Program-made: the position numbers and the translations under genes
Assembly: GCF_021404545.1 (NCBI RefSeq)
Contig: NZ_JAAWWD010000001.1
Location: 62,001 to 126,000, forward strand
DNA from: Aestuariivita sp.
GTDB taxonomy: Bacteria; Pseudomonadota; Alphaproteobacteria; Rhodobacterales; Rhodobacteraceae
Reading direction: 5' to 3'
DNA: 64,000 bases
Part shown: positions 1 through 10,197 of the stretch, one piece after another
How positions within the stretch are numbered: the first letter of the stretch is position 1
Layout of the letters: each line of letters starts with the position of its first letter
The notes under the pieces: model-generated
The model's database searches: none
Told to the model about the DNA's origin: nothing
What the model saw: the letters and a program-made list of their open reading frames with translations, nothing else

Positions 1-133
1 CGAAGCGATCTACAAAGCCAGCCAGGACGAAGCAGGCGAGGGGGAACCCGCGCCCGCCGATGAGGCACGCAGCGGTGAAGACGATATCGTCGATGCCGAA
101 TTCGAAGATCTGGATGACGACAAACGTGCGTAA
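1..133 (+). CDS. dnaK: DnaK (Hsp70) chaperone, C-terminal end only
   Basis: The window opens inside this gene; the frame from base 2 gives 43 residues before TAA. The visible tail is acidic and ends DDIVDAEFEDLDDDKRA, the typical alphaproteobacterial DnaK ending (the EEVD-like acidic tail region). The ATPase and substrate-binding domains lie outside the window. dnaJ follows 77 bp downstream on the same strand, the usual dnaK-dnaJ order, with a GC-rich hairpin in between. The identification rests on the tail and the neighbour. Confidence 0.93.
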   Translation, partial: EAIYKASQDEAGEGEPAPADEARSGEDDIVDAEFEDLDDDKRA

Positions 134-151
134 GGCGTAATGCCGCGACAT

Positions 152-187
152 GTCAGGGCCGGTCCGGGATCCGGGCCGGCCCCTGAC
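152..187 (+). promoter_or_regulatory. GC-rich stem-loop between dnaK and dnaJ
   Basis: An imperfect inverted repeat runs from GTCAGGG at 152-158 to CCCTGAC at 181-187, with further complementary CCGG blocks inside. No T-run follows, so it is not a classical intrinsic terminator. By position it could stabilise the dnaK message or lower dnaJ expression; that role is inferred from position only. Confidence 0.5.
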
Positions 188-210
188 GTTCCGGCGGAAG
201 GGACACTCAT

Positions 211-1365
211 ATGTCAAAACGCGACTATTACGACGTTCTGGGCGTGCCCAAAGGGGCTTCGGCAGACGAAATCAAGAAAGCTTACAGGACCAAGGCCAAG
301 GAGCTGCACCCGGACCGCAATGCCGACAACCCGGATGCTGAAGCGCAGTTCAAAGAGGCCAATGAAGCCTACGAGGTTCTGAAAGACAACGAAAAGAAAG
401 CCGCTTATGATCGGTTTGGTCATGCCGCCTTTGAAGGTGGCATGGGTGGCGGCGGTGGCCGTCCTGGCGCGGGCTATGGCGGCAATGGTGATTTCACCAG
501 TGCCTTTTCGGACGTGTTCGACGACCTTTTTGGCGATTTCATGGGCCAGCGTGGCGCCGGTGGCGGACGACAACGCGCTTCCCGCGGGTCCGACCTGCGT
601 TATAACCTGCGCGTCACCCTTGAGGAGGCCTATTCCGGTCTGCAAAAGCAGATCAAAGTGCCGACCCTGGCAACCTGTGGATCCTGTTCGGGCTCTGGGT
701 CCGAAGGCGCGTCGGAACCCACCTCCTGTCCGACCTGCTCGGGCATGGGCAAGGTCCGGGCGCAGCAGGGCTTTTTCACGGTGGAACGCACCTGTCCGAC
801 CTGTTCGGGCATGGGCCAGATCGTCAAAAACCCCTGCCGCACCTGTGGCGGTGCGGGCCGCGTCGAAAAAGACCGCGCGCTCAACGTCAACATCCCCGCG
901 GGGGTGGAGACCGGAACCCGCATCCGGCTCGCCGGCGAGGGGGAGGCCGGCATGCGCGGCGGCCCGCCCGGCGACCTTTACATCTTTGTCGAGGTCACGC
1001 CCCACGATATCTTTGAACGGGACGGATCAAGCCTCTTTTGCCGGGTGCCGGTAAGCATGGCCAAGGCCGCACTCGGCGGCTCGATCGAGGTGCCAACGAT
1101 CGATGGCGGGCGCGCCCGTGTGCAGATCCCGTCCGGCAGCCAGTCAGGCCGTCAGATGCGACTGAGATCCAAGGGGATGCCCGCCCTGCGTGGCGGTGGC
1201 GCGGGGGACATGTTTATCGAACTGGCCGTTGAAACGCCGGTGAACCTGACCGCGCGCCAGAAAGAGATCCTTCAGGAGTTTGAAAAGCTCAGTGAGGACA
1301 ATAACCCCGAAGGCAAATCGTTCTTCTCGACCGTCAAATCCTTTTGGGACGGGATGAAGGGCTAG
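211..1365 (+). CDS. dnaJ: Chaperone DnaJ (Hsp40)
   Basis: Type I J-domain co-chaperone that delivers unfolded clients to DnaK and stimulates its ATPase in the cytoplasm. The J domain (about residues 1-70) carries the HPD motif at residues 33-35. A Gly/Phe-rich linker follows (about 75-125), then four CxxCxGxG-type zinc motifs from about residue 156 ([16 protein letters not shown] twice, CRTCGGAG) and the C-terminal substrate-binding domains. At 384 residues it is full length for the family. The start is the ATG preceded by a GGAAGGGA Shine-Dalgarno. It lies in an operon with dnaK. Confidence 0.98.
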   Translation: MSKRDYYDVLGVPKGASADEIKKAYRTKAKELHPDRNADNPDAEAQFKEANEAYEVLKDNEKKAAYDRFGHAAFEGGMGGGGGRPGAGYGGNGDFTSAFSDVFDDLFGDFMGQRGAGGGRQRASRGSDLRYNLRVTLEEAYSGLQKQIKVPTLATCGSCSGSGSEGASEPTSCPTCSGMGKVRAQQGFFTVERTCPTCSGMGQIVKNPCRTCGGAGRVEKDRALNVNIPAGVETGTRIRLAGEGEAGMRGGPPGDLYIFVEVTPHDIFERDGSSLFCRVPVSMAKAALGGSIEVPTIDGGRARVQIPSGSQSGRQMRLRSKGMPALRGGGAGDMFIELAVETPVNLTARQKEILQEFEKLSEDNNPEGKSFFSTVKSFWDGMKG

Positions 1366-1384
1366 ACCTCGCATGAAACCCGGT

Positions 1385-1411
1385 CGGGACGCAGATGTTA
1401 TGTGCGTCCCG
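1385..1411 (+). terminator. Probable terminator of dnaK-dnaJ
   Basis: Inverted repeat CGGGACGCA / TGCGTCCCG with a 9-nt loop, about 20 bp after the dnaJ stop, on the rightward transcript. The following sequence is only pyrimidine-rich (GCCCGTTCTCCTC), not a clean T-run, so termination may be weak or assisted by Rho. Confidence 0.55.
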
Positions 1412-1708
1412 GCCCGTTCTCCTCACAAGATCCGGCGCGGATTGCGGCGCAGCAAGGATCCGGGCGCGCTCCAAGCGCATCACCGGCAAGAAAACCCTGC
1501 GGTTTCAGGTTTGAGACGTATCGGCCAGATGGCGCCTGTGACCGTCCGATGGAACAGAACCCGGCACTGGGCCTGTCGCTCCGGCGCAAGATGTGAGGCG
1601 CAAAAGTCCAGGATCCAAAGGCAGTGATGTGACCGAAAAGGCGCTTCGTCTCAGCCGACCCGTTGATCGTTAACCGGTTTTTCACCAAAGCTGCGACAGT
1701 CTGTCCGC
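1412..1708. other. Intergenic stretch, no gene seen
   Basis: About 300 bp between the dnaJ terminator and radC. Open frames exist on both strands (for example 1398-1688 leftward, 96 codons), but they have no credible Shine-Dalgarno, no recognisable motif, and overlap each other. The radC promoter must lie here; I cannot pick one with confidence. Confidence 0.5.
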
Positions 1709-2473
1709 ATGACCCATGAATCAGCCTTTCACGAAGCCTCGCCCTCCCTCTTTGAGATGGACGAGGCCTTGCCGGTGGTCCTGCATCGCGACGGCAAGCA
1801 ACCTTCTTATATCGCCGATCACCGCAAACGCCTGCGCACCCGGTTCCGGGAAGGCGGCGCGCAGGCTGTGCCCGATTACGAGCTGCTTGAGCTAATCCTC
1901 TTTCGGGCGATCCCTCGGCAGGACGTCAAGCCATTGGCCCGCGCGCTGATCGACCGCTTTGGCGATTTCAACCGGGTCATCACCGCCTCGGATCTGCACC
2001 TCAAGGCGGTCAGGGGGGTGGGCGACGCGGTGATCACCGAGCTCAAGATCGTGGAGGCGGCGGCGCACCGGCTGGCCCGCGCACGGGTCTTGCGACGCCA
2101 CGTGATTTCCAGTTGGGACGCGGTGCTGGATTACTGCCATACAGTGTTGGCCCATCGCGAGACAGAGCAGTTTCGTGTCCTGTTTTTGGACCGCAAGAAC
2201 ACCCTGATCGCGGATGAGGAGCAGGCGAAAGGAACGGTGGACCACGTGCCGGTCTACCCTCGCGAAATCGCCAAACGGGCGCTGGAACTCAATGCCTCCG
2301 CGCTGATCCTGGTGCATAATCACCCGTCAGGCGACCCTACGCCCAGCCAATCCGATATCGACATGACGGGTCAGGTTCACGCAGCATGCACGGCGCTGAA
2401 TATCACGCTGCATGACCACCTGATCATTGGCAAGGAACGCGAACTGAGCTTTCGATCTCACGGGTATCTGTGA
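1709..2473 (+). CDS. radC: RadC-family JAB1/MPN-domain protein
   Basis: RadC-like protein of 254 residues. An N-terminal helix-hairpin-helix-like region includes DYELLELILF and VRGVGDAV. The C-terminal JAMM metalloprotease-like domain has HNHPSGDPTPSQSD, in which His203, His205 and a later Asp would bind zinc. The family was once linked to DNA repair, but its biochemical role is unresolved. It stands alone between dnaJ and the convergent gene at 2531. The family call is secure and the function is not. Confidence 0.92.
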   Translation: MTHESAFHEASPSLFEMDEALPVVLHRDGKQPSYIADHRKRLRTRFREGGAQAVPDYELLELILFRAIPRQDVKPLARALIDRFGDFNRVITASDLHLKAVRGVGDAVITELKIVEAAAHRLARARVLRRHVISSWDAVLDYCHTVLAHRETEQFRVLFLDRKNTLIADEEQAKGTVDHVPVYPREIAKRALELNASALILVHNHPSGDPTPSQSDIDMTGQVHAACTALNITLHDHLIIGKERELSFRSHGYL

Positions 2474-2530
2474 TAACCCGCCCTGTGGTGATCCGACATA
2501 CCCGCAGACAATCACGCCAGTCAGGGGCTT

Positions 2531-4093
2531 TCAGCGAAGCCAGACCTCGACCCGGCGGTTGACCTGGCGACCCCAGGCGCTGTCATCGCAGGCCATTGGC
2601 AAGGCTTCGCCATAGGCCTCGACCTGAAGAGCGACGCGGTCGGGGTTCACCGTCTCGGCGGCGGCCAGAACCGCATCCCGCACCGCTTCGGCACGCCTGC
2701 GTGCAATCGCCAGATTGGCCACCGACGGGCCATCGCCATCGGAAAAGCCGATAAAGCTGAGGCTGCGCGCATCGTATACTCCGGCCTCGATGGCACGTGC
2801 CAATTGTTCGATGTTCGAGCGCGATTGCGCGTCCAGGCGGGACGATCCGGCCTCGAACCGAAACGATGTCGTCAGCCGCACCATCGGTCGGAGAGTGCCG
2901 ACCATCCGCCGCAACTCGCTGAGCGTGACTTCGTCTCCGGCCGCGGATATCGCATTGGCGAAACGATCCCCTTGCCGATTGATGGTGATCTCTTCGGGCG
3001 ACTGATCCACGAAACCGACCCGTCGGATCACGATCTGCGCTGCAGGTCCGCGCATATAGCTGAGAAATTCGCGTGCCAGTTTCGGCAGGCGCCGGGCGGG
3101 CAGATAGAGAAACATCGGCGAGGTCAGCGGATAATCTTCGGTTTTGATAGTGCGCCGCGTCGCCTGGAGGGTGAACCCACACGACCCGCTCAACGTGAGC
3201 ATCCGCGCATTGCCGACCTCGGCATAGCTCACCAGACCCAGGCCAAAGGGGTCGGTTGTGACCGTGCGCGACAAGGCGCTGGACAACCGATGCCGCACCA
3301 CACCCTCGGGCAGGGTCAAGGCTTCGGGGCGCAGCAGACGGTCTTCCACCGCTTGCGCGAGACCCGACCCCGCGTCAGGCAAGTGCAGTGTGATCGGGGC
3401 ATCCGGCCCGCCAAGCTCCGACCAGTTGGTGATCTGACCGGAAAACGCCGCCGCCAGTTCAGGCATCGAGATTGCCTTGACCGGATTGCCCGGCGCCACA
3501 ATCGGGACCATCGCGTCGAGGGCCAGAACCCGGCTGCGATTGCGATCCGTCATGTCGCCCATCCCAGCGTTGCGCGCCCGTGTCCGTTCCTCGGACCGGA
3601 TCTCGCGCAGCGCCATGACCACATCCGCCTCATCTGCCAGAAGATCGGCGAACCCTTCATCTGTCGTTGTAATGCGAAAACCGAACCGAGCCACAACCTT
3701 GCCCGTTTGGCCATCCCGTAGCGTATAGTCGACGCGCGTGCCCTCGCCCGGCTGACGCGACACGCGCAGCCCGTTGCGCAGCGCGAATCCTTCCAACAAG
3801 GCGGGCATCAGGGCCTCTCCCATGGTGGAGGAGCCCGAAAAATCCACCTCGGCAACGAAATCGATCAGGTTGGGACACCCCGGACCGTCGCAGCTCACAC
3901 CCGATCCATCAACAGTCAGTTCACCATAAATGGTATCGACGCGGTAAAACTCACCGTCAAATCCCAGCAACGTCCCACTGATCTCGACCCCACCATCGGG
4001 GGAGGTCAGCGTCACGTCCTGTGCCGCCGTGGCAAAGGGCGCCAGACAAAGAAGAAGCGCGGCGAAGATCGCCGCACCTTTGAAACCAAACAT
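2531..4093 (-). CDS. PstS-like substrate-binding domain fused to OmpA-like domain
   Basis: Secreted protein of 520 residues. The signal peptide is residues 1-23 (hydrophobic AAIFAALLLCLAPFATA, cleavage near AAA-QD). The middle (about 85-340) resembles periplasmic phosphate-type solute-binding domains: an STMGEALMPALLEGF opening, VALREIR-type and NWSELGG motifs. The last 120 residues are an OmpA/MotB-type peptidoglycan-binding domain (FEAGSSRLDAQS, GFSDGDG, NLAIARRRAEAVRD, YGEALP, NRRVEVWL). No Pst transporter genes are nearby, so it is more likely a wall-associated sensor or scavenger than part of an uptake system. It lies 20 bp downstream of the anchored protein at 4114-5118 and is probably cotranscribed with it. 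Confidence 0.82.
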   Translation of the reverse strand: MFGFKGAAIFAALLLCLAPFATAAQDVTLTSPDGGVEISGTLLGFDGEFYRVDTIYGELTVDGSGVSCDGPGCPNLIDFVAEVDFSGSSTMGEALMPALLEGFALRNGLRVSRQPGEGTRVDYTLRDGQTGKVVARFGFRITTTDEGFADLLADEADVVMALREIRSEERTRARNAGMGDMTDRNRSRVLALDAMVPIVAPGNPVKAISMPELAAAFSGQITNWSELGGPDAPITLHLPDAGSGLAQAVEDRLLRPEALTLPEGVVRHRLSSALSRTVTTDPFGLGLVSYAEVGNARMLTLSGSCGFTLQATRRTIKTEDYPLTSPMFLYLPARRLPKLAREFLSYMRGPAAQIVIRRVGFVDQSPEEITINRQGDRFANAISAAGDEVTLSELRRMVGTLRPMVRLTTSFRFEAGSSRLDAQSRSNIEQLARAIEAGVYDARSLSFIGFSDGDGPSVANLAIARRRAEAVRDAVLAAAETVNPDRVALQVEAYGEALPMACDDSAWGRQVNRRVEVWLR

Positions 4094-4113
4094 GGCGCCC
4101 CGGATAATGCGGA

Positions 4114-5118
4114 TCAGTTGGTCGCGATTTTCAGGTCATCCACCAGATTATTCAACACCAGAAAGTCACCGATCGACGAACATTCCGCCACGGCCAGGGT
4201 GATGTACTGGGTTTTGAGCATACCGGTGCCGTCCAACTCCATCGCCTGGGCCTCGATATCTGTCCCGCAGTTCTGCGCCGTCACTTCGACTTCGATGCTA
4301 AGCGCGACCTCGCCTGTTTGGGAGGCAGTGCCGGTGGGAAAGGTATAGACCTCGACCAAACGGGGCAGCAGGGCGTCGGAGGTTCCCAGCCGGGTCACAA
4401 ACCCGCCCTCGCCCAGCGCAGCGGCCGCCACATCGCGGGTGGCACCGGCCCAGACATGACCGGGATCGCCGTAATTCGCACCAAACTCCCGCGCATGCAG
4501 CTGGAACCCGGAATCCCCGCGCCATTGCAGAACCACACGGTCATAAAACGGCAGGGAACTGACCTGAGCGGTGGCCACACTGCCTTCGCCATTCTCGAAT
4601 TCGGCGATCAGAATCGCGGTTTCGGACAGCGCCGGAACAACCACGTCCAGAGAGCCGATTTCATCCGTCACTGCCGAAAACATCATGCCGTTGTGGTGCA
4701 CAACCACGTTTTCGTTGCCCAGGCATGGTGCCTCGACGGTGAACCGGACCATTGCACCGGCTTCGACCGTCGCGGTCGAGGTGATGTCGCAGACGGTCAT
4801 AGGCATCTCAGGCTCGGCAGGCATCGCGGGCAGCATGTCGTCCCCCAGTGCTGCGGTGATCACCTCGTTTGCCAGCGACGGCAGGCCAGTTTCGGATGCG
4901 GCATCGGGCCGCGTCAGGAGGGCGTCCGCAGATGCCTGGGGCCGTGTTTGCAACTCAAACACCGGCTCGCTGAGTGGCTTGAAATCCGCGCGGCTGACCG
5001 CATCCGATTGCTTGGCGACGCCCGGCCCATCCGGCGAGGTGGACTGCATGAAAAACCCAATGCCGATTGCGCAGAGCGCGGTGCCCGCGACGGCGATGAT
5101 ACGCGTTTTGTTTATCAT
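4114..5118 (-). CDS. Membrane-anchored periplasmic protein of unknown function
   Basis: Protein of 334 residues with one N-terminal hydrophobic segment (about residues 7-24, IIAVAGTALCAIGIGFFMQ) and then a long extracytoplasmic part. Residues 30-110 are low-complexity, rich in Pro/Ala/Asp; the remainder looks beta-rich and holds four cysteines (VCDIT, APCLG, QNCGT, AECSS) that could form two disulfides. I recognise no catalytic motif. It sits between secA and the PstS-OmpA gene on the same strand and likely forms a transcription unit with the latter. Proximity to secA alone is not evidence that it is a translocase component. Confidence 0.7.
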   Translation of the reverse strand: MINKTRIIAVAGTALCAIGIGFFMQSTSPDGPGVAKQSDAVSRADFKPLSEPVFELQTRPQASADALLTRPDAASETGLPSLANEVITAALGDDMLPAMPAEPEMPMTVCDITSTATVEAGAMVRFTVEAPCLGNENVVVHHNGMMFSAVTDEIGSLDVVVPALSETAILIAEFENGEGSVATAQVSSLPFYDRVVLQWRGDSGFQLHAREFGANYGDPGHVWAGATRDVAAAALGEGGFVTRLGTSDALLPRLVEVYTFPTGTASQTGEVALSIEVEVTAQNCGTDIEAQAMELDGTGMLKTQYITLAVAECSSIGDFLVLNNLVDDLKIATN

Positions 5119-5244
5119 GGCTCGTTACCTCTTCCCTGCCTTGACGGCTTAGGTTTTCAGCAACCTGTCACTCAAAGGCGGCATTCCTGTGTCGCGACAG
5201 CGGAACCATCATGACCAAATCGCGGCCTTGTCGTCCGACCGTGA

Positions 5245-7941
5245 TCAGACCAGGCGCCCGTGACAATGCTTGAACTTCTTGCCTGACCCGCATGGACACT
5301 TCTCGTTCCGGCCGGGATTGCCCCAGGTCGTAGGATCATCCTCGACAAATCCAGGGCTGGCATCCTCGCTCGGGGCAGCGGACGCTTGAGGCTCTGCGGC
5401 GGCTTGCAATTTTTGCTGTTCGGCGGCCATCTGGGCCAGAATCGCGCGCTGCTCATCCTCGGTCATGGGCTTGATATGCGCCAGATGCGTGGTCACATCC
5501 TCGCGCAAGCTGTCCAGCAGCCCTTCAAAAAGCTGGAACGATTCGCTCTTGTATTCATTCAGCGGATCGCGTTGCGCATATCCGCGAAAACCCACGACAG
5601 ACCGCAAATGTTCCAGCGTCAAAAGATGCTCGCGCCACTTGGTGTCGATCGAGTTCAACAGGACCTGCTTTTCGATGTTACGCATCGTGTCGGGGCCAAA
5701 CTCAACCGCTTTCTTGGCCATATGCTCGTCACTGGCTTTGACCAGTCGCTCGATCATATGCTCGTCGTCCTCGCCCTCTTCATCGGCCCATTCCATGACC
5801 GGTACGTCGATGCCCAGCTTTTCGATCACCGCAGCATAAAGCCCTTCTGTGTTCCACTGATCGGCATAGGTCTTGGGCGGCATGTATTGGGTAACCAGGT
5901 CCTCGATCACTTGATGGCGCATATCGGCCGAGATTTCGGCCACGTTTTCTGCCGCCATGATCTCGCGCCGCTGACCGAAGATCAGTTTCCGCTGATCGTT
6001 CATCACGTCGTCGAATTTCAAGACCTGCTTGCGCATGTCGAAATTGCGGCCTTCGACCTTGGCCTGCGCCCGTTCCAGGGATTTGTTCACCCAAGGGTGA
6101 ATGATCGCCTCGCCCTCCTTCATGCCCAGCGTCTTGAGCACCTTGTCAAGCCGTTCCGAACCGAAGATCCGCATCAGATCGTCTTCGAGCGAGAGATAGA
6201 ACGCGGTTTTGCCGGGATCGCCCTGACGGCCCGACCGGCCGCGCAGCTGATTGTCGATTCGGCGGCTTTCGTGCCGTTCCGAGGCCAGAACATAAAGCCC
6301 CCCCGCATCCAGCACTTTCTGCTTTTCCTCGGCATGCCGTGCCTCTTCGGCGGCGCGCAGCTCATCAGGGTCGGCATCGGGGTTTTCGGCGATCGCCTGC
6401 ATCACCTTCATCTCGACATTGCCGCCCAGTTGAATATCGGTGCCACGCCCGGCCATGTTGGTGGCAATCGTGACGGCCCCCAATTTGCCCGCATCGGCGA
6501 TGATCTGCGCCTCCTGCTCGTGCTGGCGCGCATTCAGGACGTTATGCTTGATGCCCGCTTGCGTCAGCATCTGGCTGAGCTGTTCGGATTTCTCGATCGA
6601 GGTGGTGCCAACCAGACAGGGCTGGCCTTTTTCCTGGGCCTTTTCGATCTCTTTGATCATCGCCTCGTATTTCTCGCGCACCGTGCGATAGACCATGTCG
6701 TCTCGGTCCTCCCGCGCGATGGGCTTGTGCGTGGGCACTTCGACCACGCCCAGCCCGTAAATCTCGCGAAACTCCTCCGCTTCGGTCGCCGCCGTCCCCG
6801 TCATGCCCGCGAGCTTGTTGTAGAGACGGAAAAAGTTCTGAAAGGTCACGCTGGCCAGTGTGACGTTCTCGGGCTTGATATCGACCTGTTCCTTGGCCTC
6901 GATCGCCTGATGCAGCCCGTCCGACAGGCGACGACCTGCCATCATGCGTCCGGTAAACTCATCGATCAGCACCACGTTGCCGTCGCGAACGATGTAATCC
7001 TTGTCCCGCTGAAACAGCTTATGCGCGCGCAGGCTCTGGTTGATATGATGGACCACGGTCGTGCTTTCTGGATCATAGAGCGATTGCTCCTCCTCCAGCA
7101 GGCCGCGGGCATGCAATTGCTGTTCGAGGAATTCGTTACCCTCGTCGGTAAAGGTCACGCTGCGCTGCTTCTCGTCCAATTCGAAATGATCGTCCTGCAC
7201 TTCGGGGATCAATGCATCGATGGTCTTGTAAAGCTCGGACCGGTCCTGTGCGGGCCCCGAGATGATCAGCGGCGTGCGCGCCTCGTCGATGAGGATCGAA
7301 TCGACCTCGTCCACGATGGCAAAGAAATGCTCTTTCTGGAAAAGCTGCGCGAGGTCGGATTTCATGTTGTCGCGCAGATAGTCAAAGCCGAACTCATTGT
7401 TCGTGCCATAGACAATGTCACTGCCATAGGCGTCCAGCTTGGCCTGGCCGTCCATCCCGGAATAGACAAACCCGGTGGTCATGCCCAACGCGCTATAGAC
7501 CTGCCCCATCCATTCGCTGTCACGTTTGGCCAGGTAATCGTTCACTGTCACGATATGCACGCTGTTGCCGCTGAGCGCATTCAGATAGGCCGGGAAGGTC
7601 GCCACCAGGGTCTTGCCCTCGCCGGTCTTCATCTCGGCGATGTTGCCTTGATGCAGGAAAATCCCCCCCATCAACTGAGTGTCGAACGCATGCAGACCCA
7701 GCGCCCGACGTGCCGCTTCGCGGCAATTGGCAAAGGCTTCGGGCAAGAGATCATCAAGGCTCTCACCGCCGGCAAAACGGTCGCGCAATTCCTGAGTTTT
7801 GTCGATGAGGCCCTGATCACTCAGCGCTTCACACTCGGGCTCGAGTGCGTTGATCTTTTCGACCACCGGCCTGGTCGCCTTGACCTTGCGGTCATTGGGG
7901 GTGCCGAACACCTTTTTGGCGATTGTTCCGAATCCCAGCAT
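5245..7941 (-). CDS. secA: Preprotein translocase ATPase SecA
   Basis: ATP-driven motor that pushes preproteins through SecYEG. Full length at 898 residues. Visible motifs: MKTGEGKT (Walker A), [16 protein letters not shown] (Walker B/DEAD), [28 protein letters not shown] and [13 protein letters not shown]-terminal CxCx8CH zinc motif ([14 protein letters not shown]) contacts SecB and ribosomes. The open frame extends 58 codons further upstream, but [13 protein letters not shown] is the conserved SecA start and has a GGAGAG ribosome-binding site. It is divergent from the secreted parvulin gene; secB lies at the far end of the window. Confidence 0.98.
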   Translation of the reverse strand: MLGFGTIAKKVFGTPNDRKVKATRPVVEKINALEPECEALSDQGLIDKTQELRDRFAGGESLDDLLPEAFANCREAARRALGLHAFDTQLMGGIFLHQGNIAEMKTGEGKTLVATFPAYLNALSGNSVHIVTVNDYLAKRDSEWMGQVYSALGMTTGFVYSGMDGQAKLDAYGSDIVYGTNNEFGFDYLRDNMKSDLAQLFQKEHFFAIVDEVDSILIDEARTPLIISGPAQDRSELYKTIDALIPEVQDDHFELDEKQRSVTFTDEGNEFLEQQLHARGLLEEEQSLYDPESTTVVHHINQSLRAHKLFQRDKDYIVRDGNVVLIDEFTGRMMAGRRLSDGLHQAIEAKEQVDIKPENVTLASVTFQNFFRLYNKLAGMTGTAATEAEEFREIYGLGVVEVPTHKPIAREDRDDMVYRTVREKYEAMIKEIEKAQEKGQPCLVGTTSIEKSEQLSQMLTQAGIKHNVLNARQHEQEAQIIADAGKLGAVTIATNMAGRGTDIQLGGNVEMKVMQAIAENPDADPDELRAAEEARHAEEKQKVLDAGGLYVLASERHESRRIDNQLRGRSGRQGDPGKTAFYLSLEDDLMRIFGSERLDKVLKTLGMKEGEAIIHPWVNKSLERAQAKVEGRNFDMRKQVLKFDDVMNDQRKLIFGQRREIMAAENVAEISADMRHQVIEDLVTQYMPPKTYADQWNTEGLYAAVIEKLGIDVPVMEWADEEGEDDEHMIERLVKASDEHMAKKAVEFGPDTMRNIEKQVLLNSIDTKWREHLLTLEHLRSVVGFRGYAQRDPLNEYKSESFQLFEGLLDSLREDVTTHLAHIKPMTEDEQRAILAQMAAEQQKLQAAAEPQASAAPSEDASPGFVEDDPTTWGNPGRNEKCPCGSGKKFKHCHGRLV

Positions 7942-8048
7942 GCTCTCTCCAGCCGATGTGACTTTTTCGTGCGCGGGCACATCTTGCCGCCCCCGCACGC
8001 AGACCGTAGATACGATGGTGAAGACAGCTCTGCCCAAGCCTCTCAGCG

Positions 8049-8076
8049 ATGTAAGGGGCACGCGAAACAGTGTCAA
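8049..8076 (-). promoter_or_regulatory. Candidate sigma-70 type promoter of secA
   Basis: On the leftward strand there is a perfect TTGACA -35 (8071-8076), a 16-bp spacer, then TTACAT as -10 (8049-8054). It would give a leader of roughly 100 nt for secA. The element also lies in the 173-bp space shared with the divergent ppiC-like gene. Confidence 0.5.
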
Positions 8077-8114
8077 CGCCGCGCCTCTGTGCGGCCCGCA
8101 AACAGGACGTATCA

Positions 8115-8966
8115 ATGCGTAAAGGTCTCACTTTCGTGATGGCTCTGGCTCTGACAGGAGCGCTGGCCCTTCCGACGCAGGCTCAGGACACCCCGTCACC
8201 CGAAACGGTGGTGGCCACCGTCAATGGGCAGGACATCACATTGGGCCACATGATCATCGCCTTTACGACATTGCCCGCGCAGTATCAGCAGTTGCCGCCC
8301 GATCTGCTTTTTGGCGGCATCCTGGATCAACTGATCCGACAATCCGCGCTGGCACAGTCCTTTGAAGGGGAGCCAAGCCTGGCGGCCCGCCTGTCTTTGG
8401 AAAACGAGGAACGGTCACTGATGGCCGGCGAAGCGGTAGAGGCGGTGATGGCCAATGCCGTCGACGATGCCGCAATTCAGGCACTCTATAACGAGCGATA
8501 CGCCAATGGAGTCGGCGGCGAGGAGTATAACGCCTCGCATATTCTGCTCGAGACCGAAGAGGACGCGCTGGCTGCCATCGCCGAGATCGAGGGCGGGGCA
8601 GAGTTTGAGGATGTAGCGCGAGAGAGTTCGACTGGCCCCAGCGGTCCGGGCGGGGGGTCTCTGGGATGGTTCGGGCCCGGTCAGATGGTGCCCGATTTCG
8701 AGGCCGCGGTGATCGCCCTGGAACCGGGCACGATCTCCGCTCCGGTTCAGACACAGTTCGGCTGGCATGTGATCCTCCTGAACGAAACGCGGATCCAGAA
8801 CGCACCGCCCTTGGAGGAGGTACGCGCGGAGATCTCTCAGGAACTGCGCCAATCCGCCGTCGAAGCCCATATCGAAGAGCTGGTGGATGCGGCCGATATC
8901 GCCACACCCGATGTCAGCACAATCGATCCTGCCACTATCTCGAATCTCGACCTGCTCAGGAACTGA
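8115..8966 (+). CDS. Secreted parvulin-type peptidyl-prolyl isomerase (PpiC/SurA-like)
   Basis: Periplasmic or envelope-associated prolyl isomerase/chaperone of 283 residues. The signal peptide is [24 protein letters not shown] (residues 1-24). A SurA-N-like helical segment is followed by a parvulin domain at about residues 135-230 ([37 protein letters not shown]). The longer in-frame start at 8070 would bury the signal peptide, so the ATG at 8115 is chosen. It is divergent from secA, which suggests a shared role in export; argJ follows after 4 bp. Confidence 0.9.
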   Translation: MRKGLTFVMALALTGALALPTQAQDTPSPETVVATVNGQDITLGHMIIAFTTLPAQYQQLPPDLLFGGILDQLIRQSALAQSFEGEPSLAARLSLENEERSLMAGEAVEAVMANAVDDAAIQALYNERYANGVGGEEYNASHILLETEEDALAAIAEIEGGAEFEDVARESSTGPSGPGGGSLGWFGPGQMVPDFEAAVIALEPGTISAPVQTQFGWHVILLNETRIQNAPPLEEVRAEISQELRQSAVEAHIEELVDAADIATPDVSTIDPATISNLDLLRN

Positions 8967-8970
8967 CCAC

Positions 8971-10197
8971 GTGGCCGAAATCACCGCCGTCTCGCCGCTG
9001 GCGCCAGACCGGTTTCCCGATCTTCCGGTTATCGGCGGCGTCAGCTTTGCCGCGGTTGAGGCAGGTGTCCGGTATCAGGGGCGTACCGATCTGATGCTTG
9101 CGGTCCTGTGCCCCGGCACCAGTATCGCGGGGGTCTTTACCAGATCCAGCACCCGCGCCGCTCCGGTTCTGGATTGTCAGGCGAAACTGGGGGGCGACGC
9201 CGCTGCGGGGGCCGCAATCCTTGTCAATTCCGGCAACGCCAACGCCTTTACGGGGCAATTTGGCCAAACCTCCGTTCAGCAGATCGTTCGGGCCGTTGCC
9301 GACCGTCTCGGCCTGCCACCGGAACGCGTGTTCACATCCTCAACCGGCGTGATCGGCGAGCCGCTTCCGCATGACCGCATCATCGCCAAGCTGGAAGCTT
9401 TGGCCGAAACTCAATCACCCGAAGGGATCGCCGCCGCCGCACAGGCGATCATGACCACCGACACATTCCCCAAAGGCGCCGCCCGCAGCGTCGCGGTGGG
9501 TGACAAGACGGTGCAGATTGCGGGTATCGCCAAAGGGTCAGGCATGATCGCGCCGGATATGGCGACGATGCTGGTCTATCTCTTTACCGATGCGATGATT
9601 GACCAGCCAACCTTGCAAAAGATGGTGTCGCGACTGAATGAACGGACGTTCAACTGCATTACCGTCGACAGTGATACGTCAACCTCGGACACACTGCTGG
9701 CCTGTGCGACTGGGGCGTCGGGCTGCGATGTTTCAGGATCGGAGGCCTTCGAGACCGCCTTGCACGACCTTATGCGCGATCTGGCGCATCAGGTGGTACG
9801 CGACGGCGAAGGTGCCACGAAATTCGTTGAAATCGTGATCACAGGGGCCGCAACAGATGGTGACGCCCACATACATGGTTTGGCAATCGCCAATTCTCCA
9901 TTGGTCAAAACGGCGATCGCCGGAGAGGATCCGAACTGGGGCCGGGTGGTCATGGCCATCGGCAAATCAGGCGCACCGGCCGACAGGGATCGGCTGAGCA
10001 TCCGGTTCGGCACCGTGACCGTGGCCGAAAAAGGCTGGGTCAGCCCGGATTATCGGGAGGAAGAGGCCGCCGCTCATATGAAACAAGCCGACATATCGAT
10101 TCATGTCGATCTTGGTCTGGGGGATGGCGCCGCCACGGTCTGGACCTGCGATCTGACACACGGCTATATCTCGATCAACGCGGATTATCGCTCGTGA
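8971..10197 (+). CDS. argJ: Bifunctional glutamate N-acetyltransferase / ornithine acetyltransferase ArgJ
   Basis: Recycles the acetyl group from N-acetylornithine to glutamate in arginine synthesis (cyclic pathway); it may also use acetyl-CoA. It has 408 residues. The self-cleavage site is visible in KGSGMIAPDMATMLVY (cleavage before the Thr of ATML), and SNSPLVKTA-like and GEDPNWGRV motifs occur near the C-terminal end. The chosen start is GTG at 8971, 4 bp after the previous stop; the open frame further upstream overlaps ppiC and is not part of the conserved protein. It overlaps mutT by GTGA. Confidence 0.96.
   Translation: MAEITAVSPLAPDRFPDLPVIGGVSFAAVEAGVRYQGRTDLMLAVLCPGTSIAGVFTRSSTRAAPVLDCQAKLGGDAAAGAAILVNSGNANAFTGQFGQTSVQQIVRAVADRLGLPPERVFTSSTGVIGEPLPHDRIIAKLEALAETQSPEGIAAAAQAIMTTDTFPKGAARSVAVGDKTVQIAGIAKGSGMIAPDMATMLVYLFTDAMIDQPTLQKMVSRLNERTFNCITVDSDTSTSDTLLACATGASGCDVSGSEAFETALHDLMRDLAHQVVRDGEGATKFVEIVITGAATDGDAHIHGLAIANSPLVKTAIAGEDPNWGRVVMAIGKSGAPADRDRLSIRFGTVTVAEKGWVSPDYREEEAAAHMKQADISIHVDLGLGDGAATVWTCDLTHGYISINADYRS

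Noticed and set aside
1398-1688. A 96-codon leftward frame after dnaJ
   Set aside because: Overlaps a terminator and other frames, no ribosome-binding site, no recognisable pattern.
5386-8139. A 917-codon open frame opposite secA
   Set aside because: It mirrors secA codon usage on the other strand, common in GC-rich genes, and shows no domain or ribosome-binding site.
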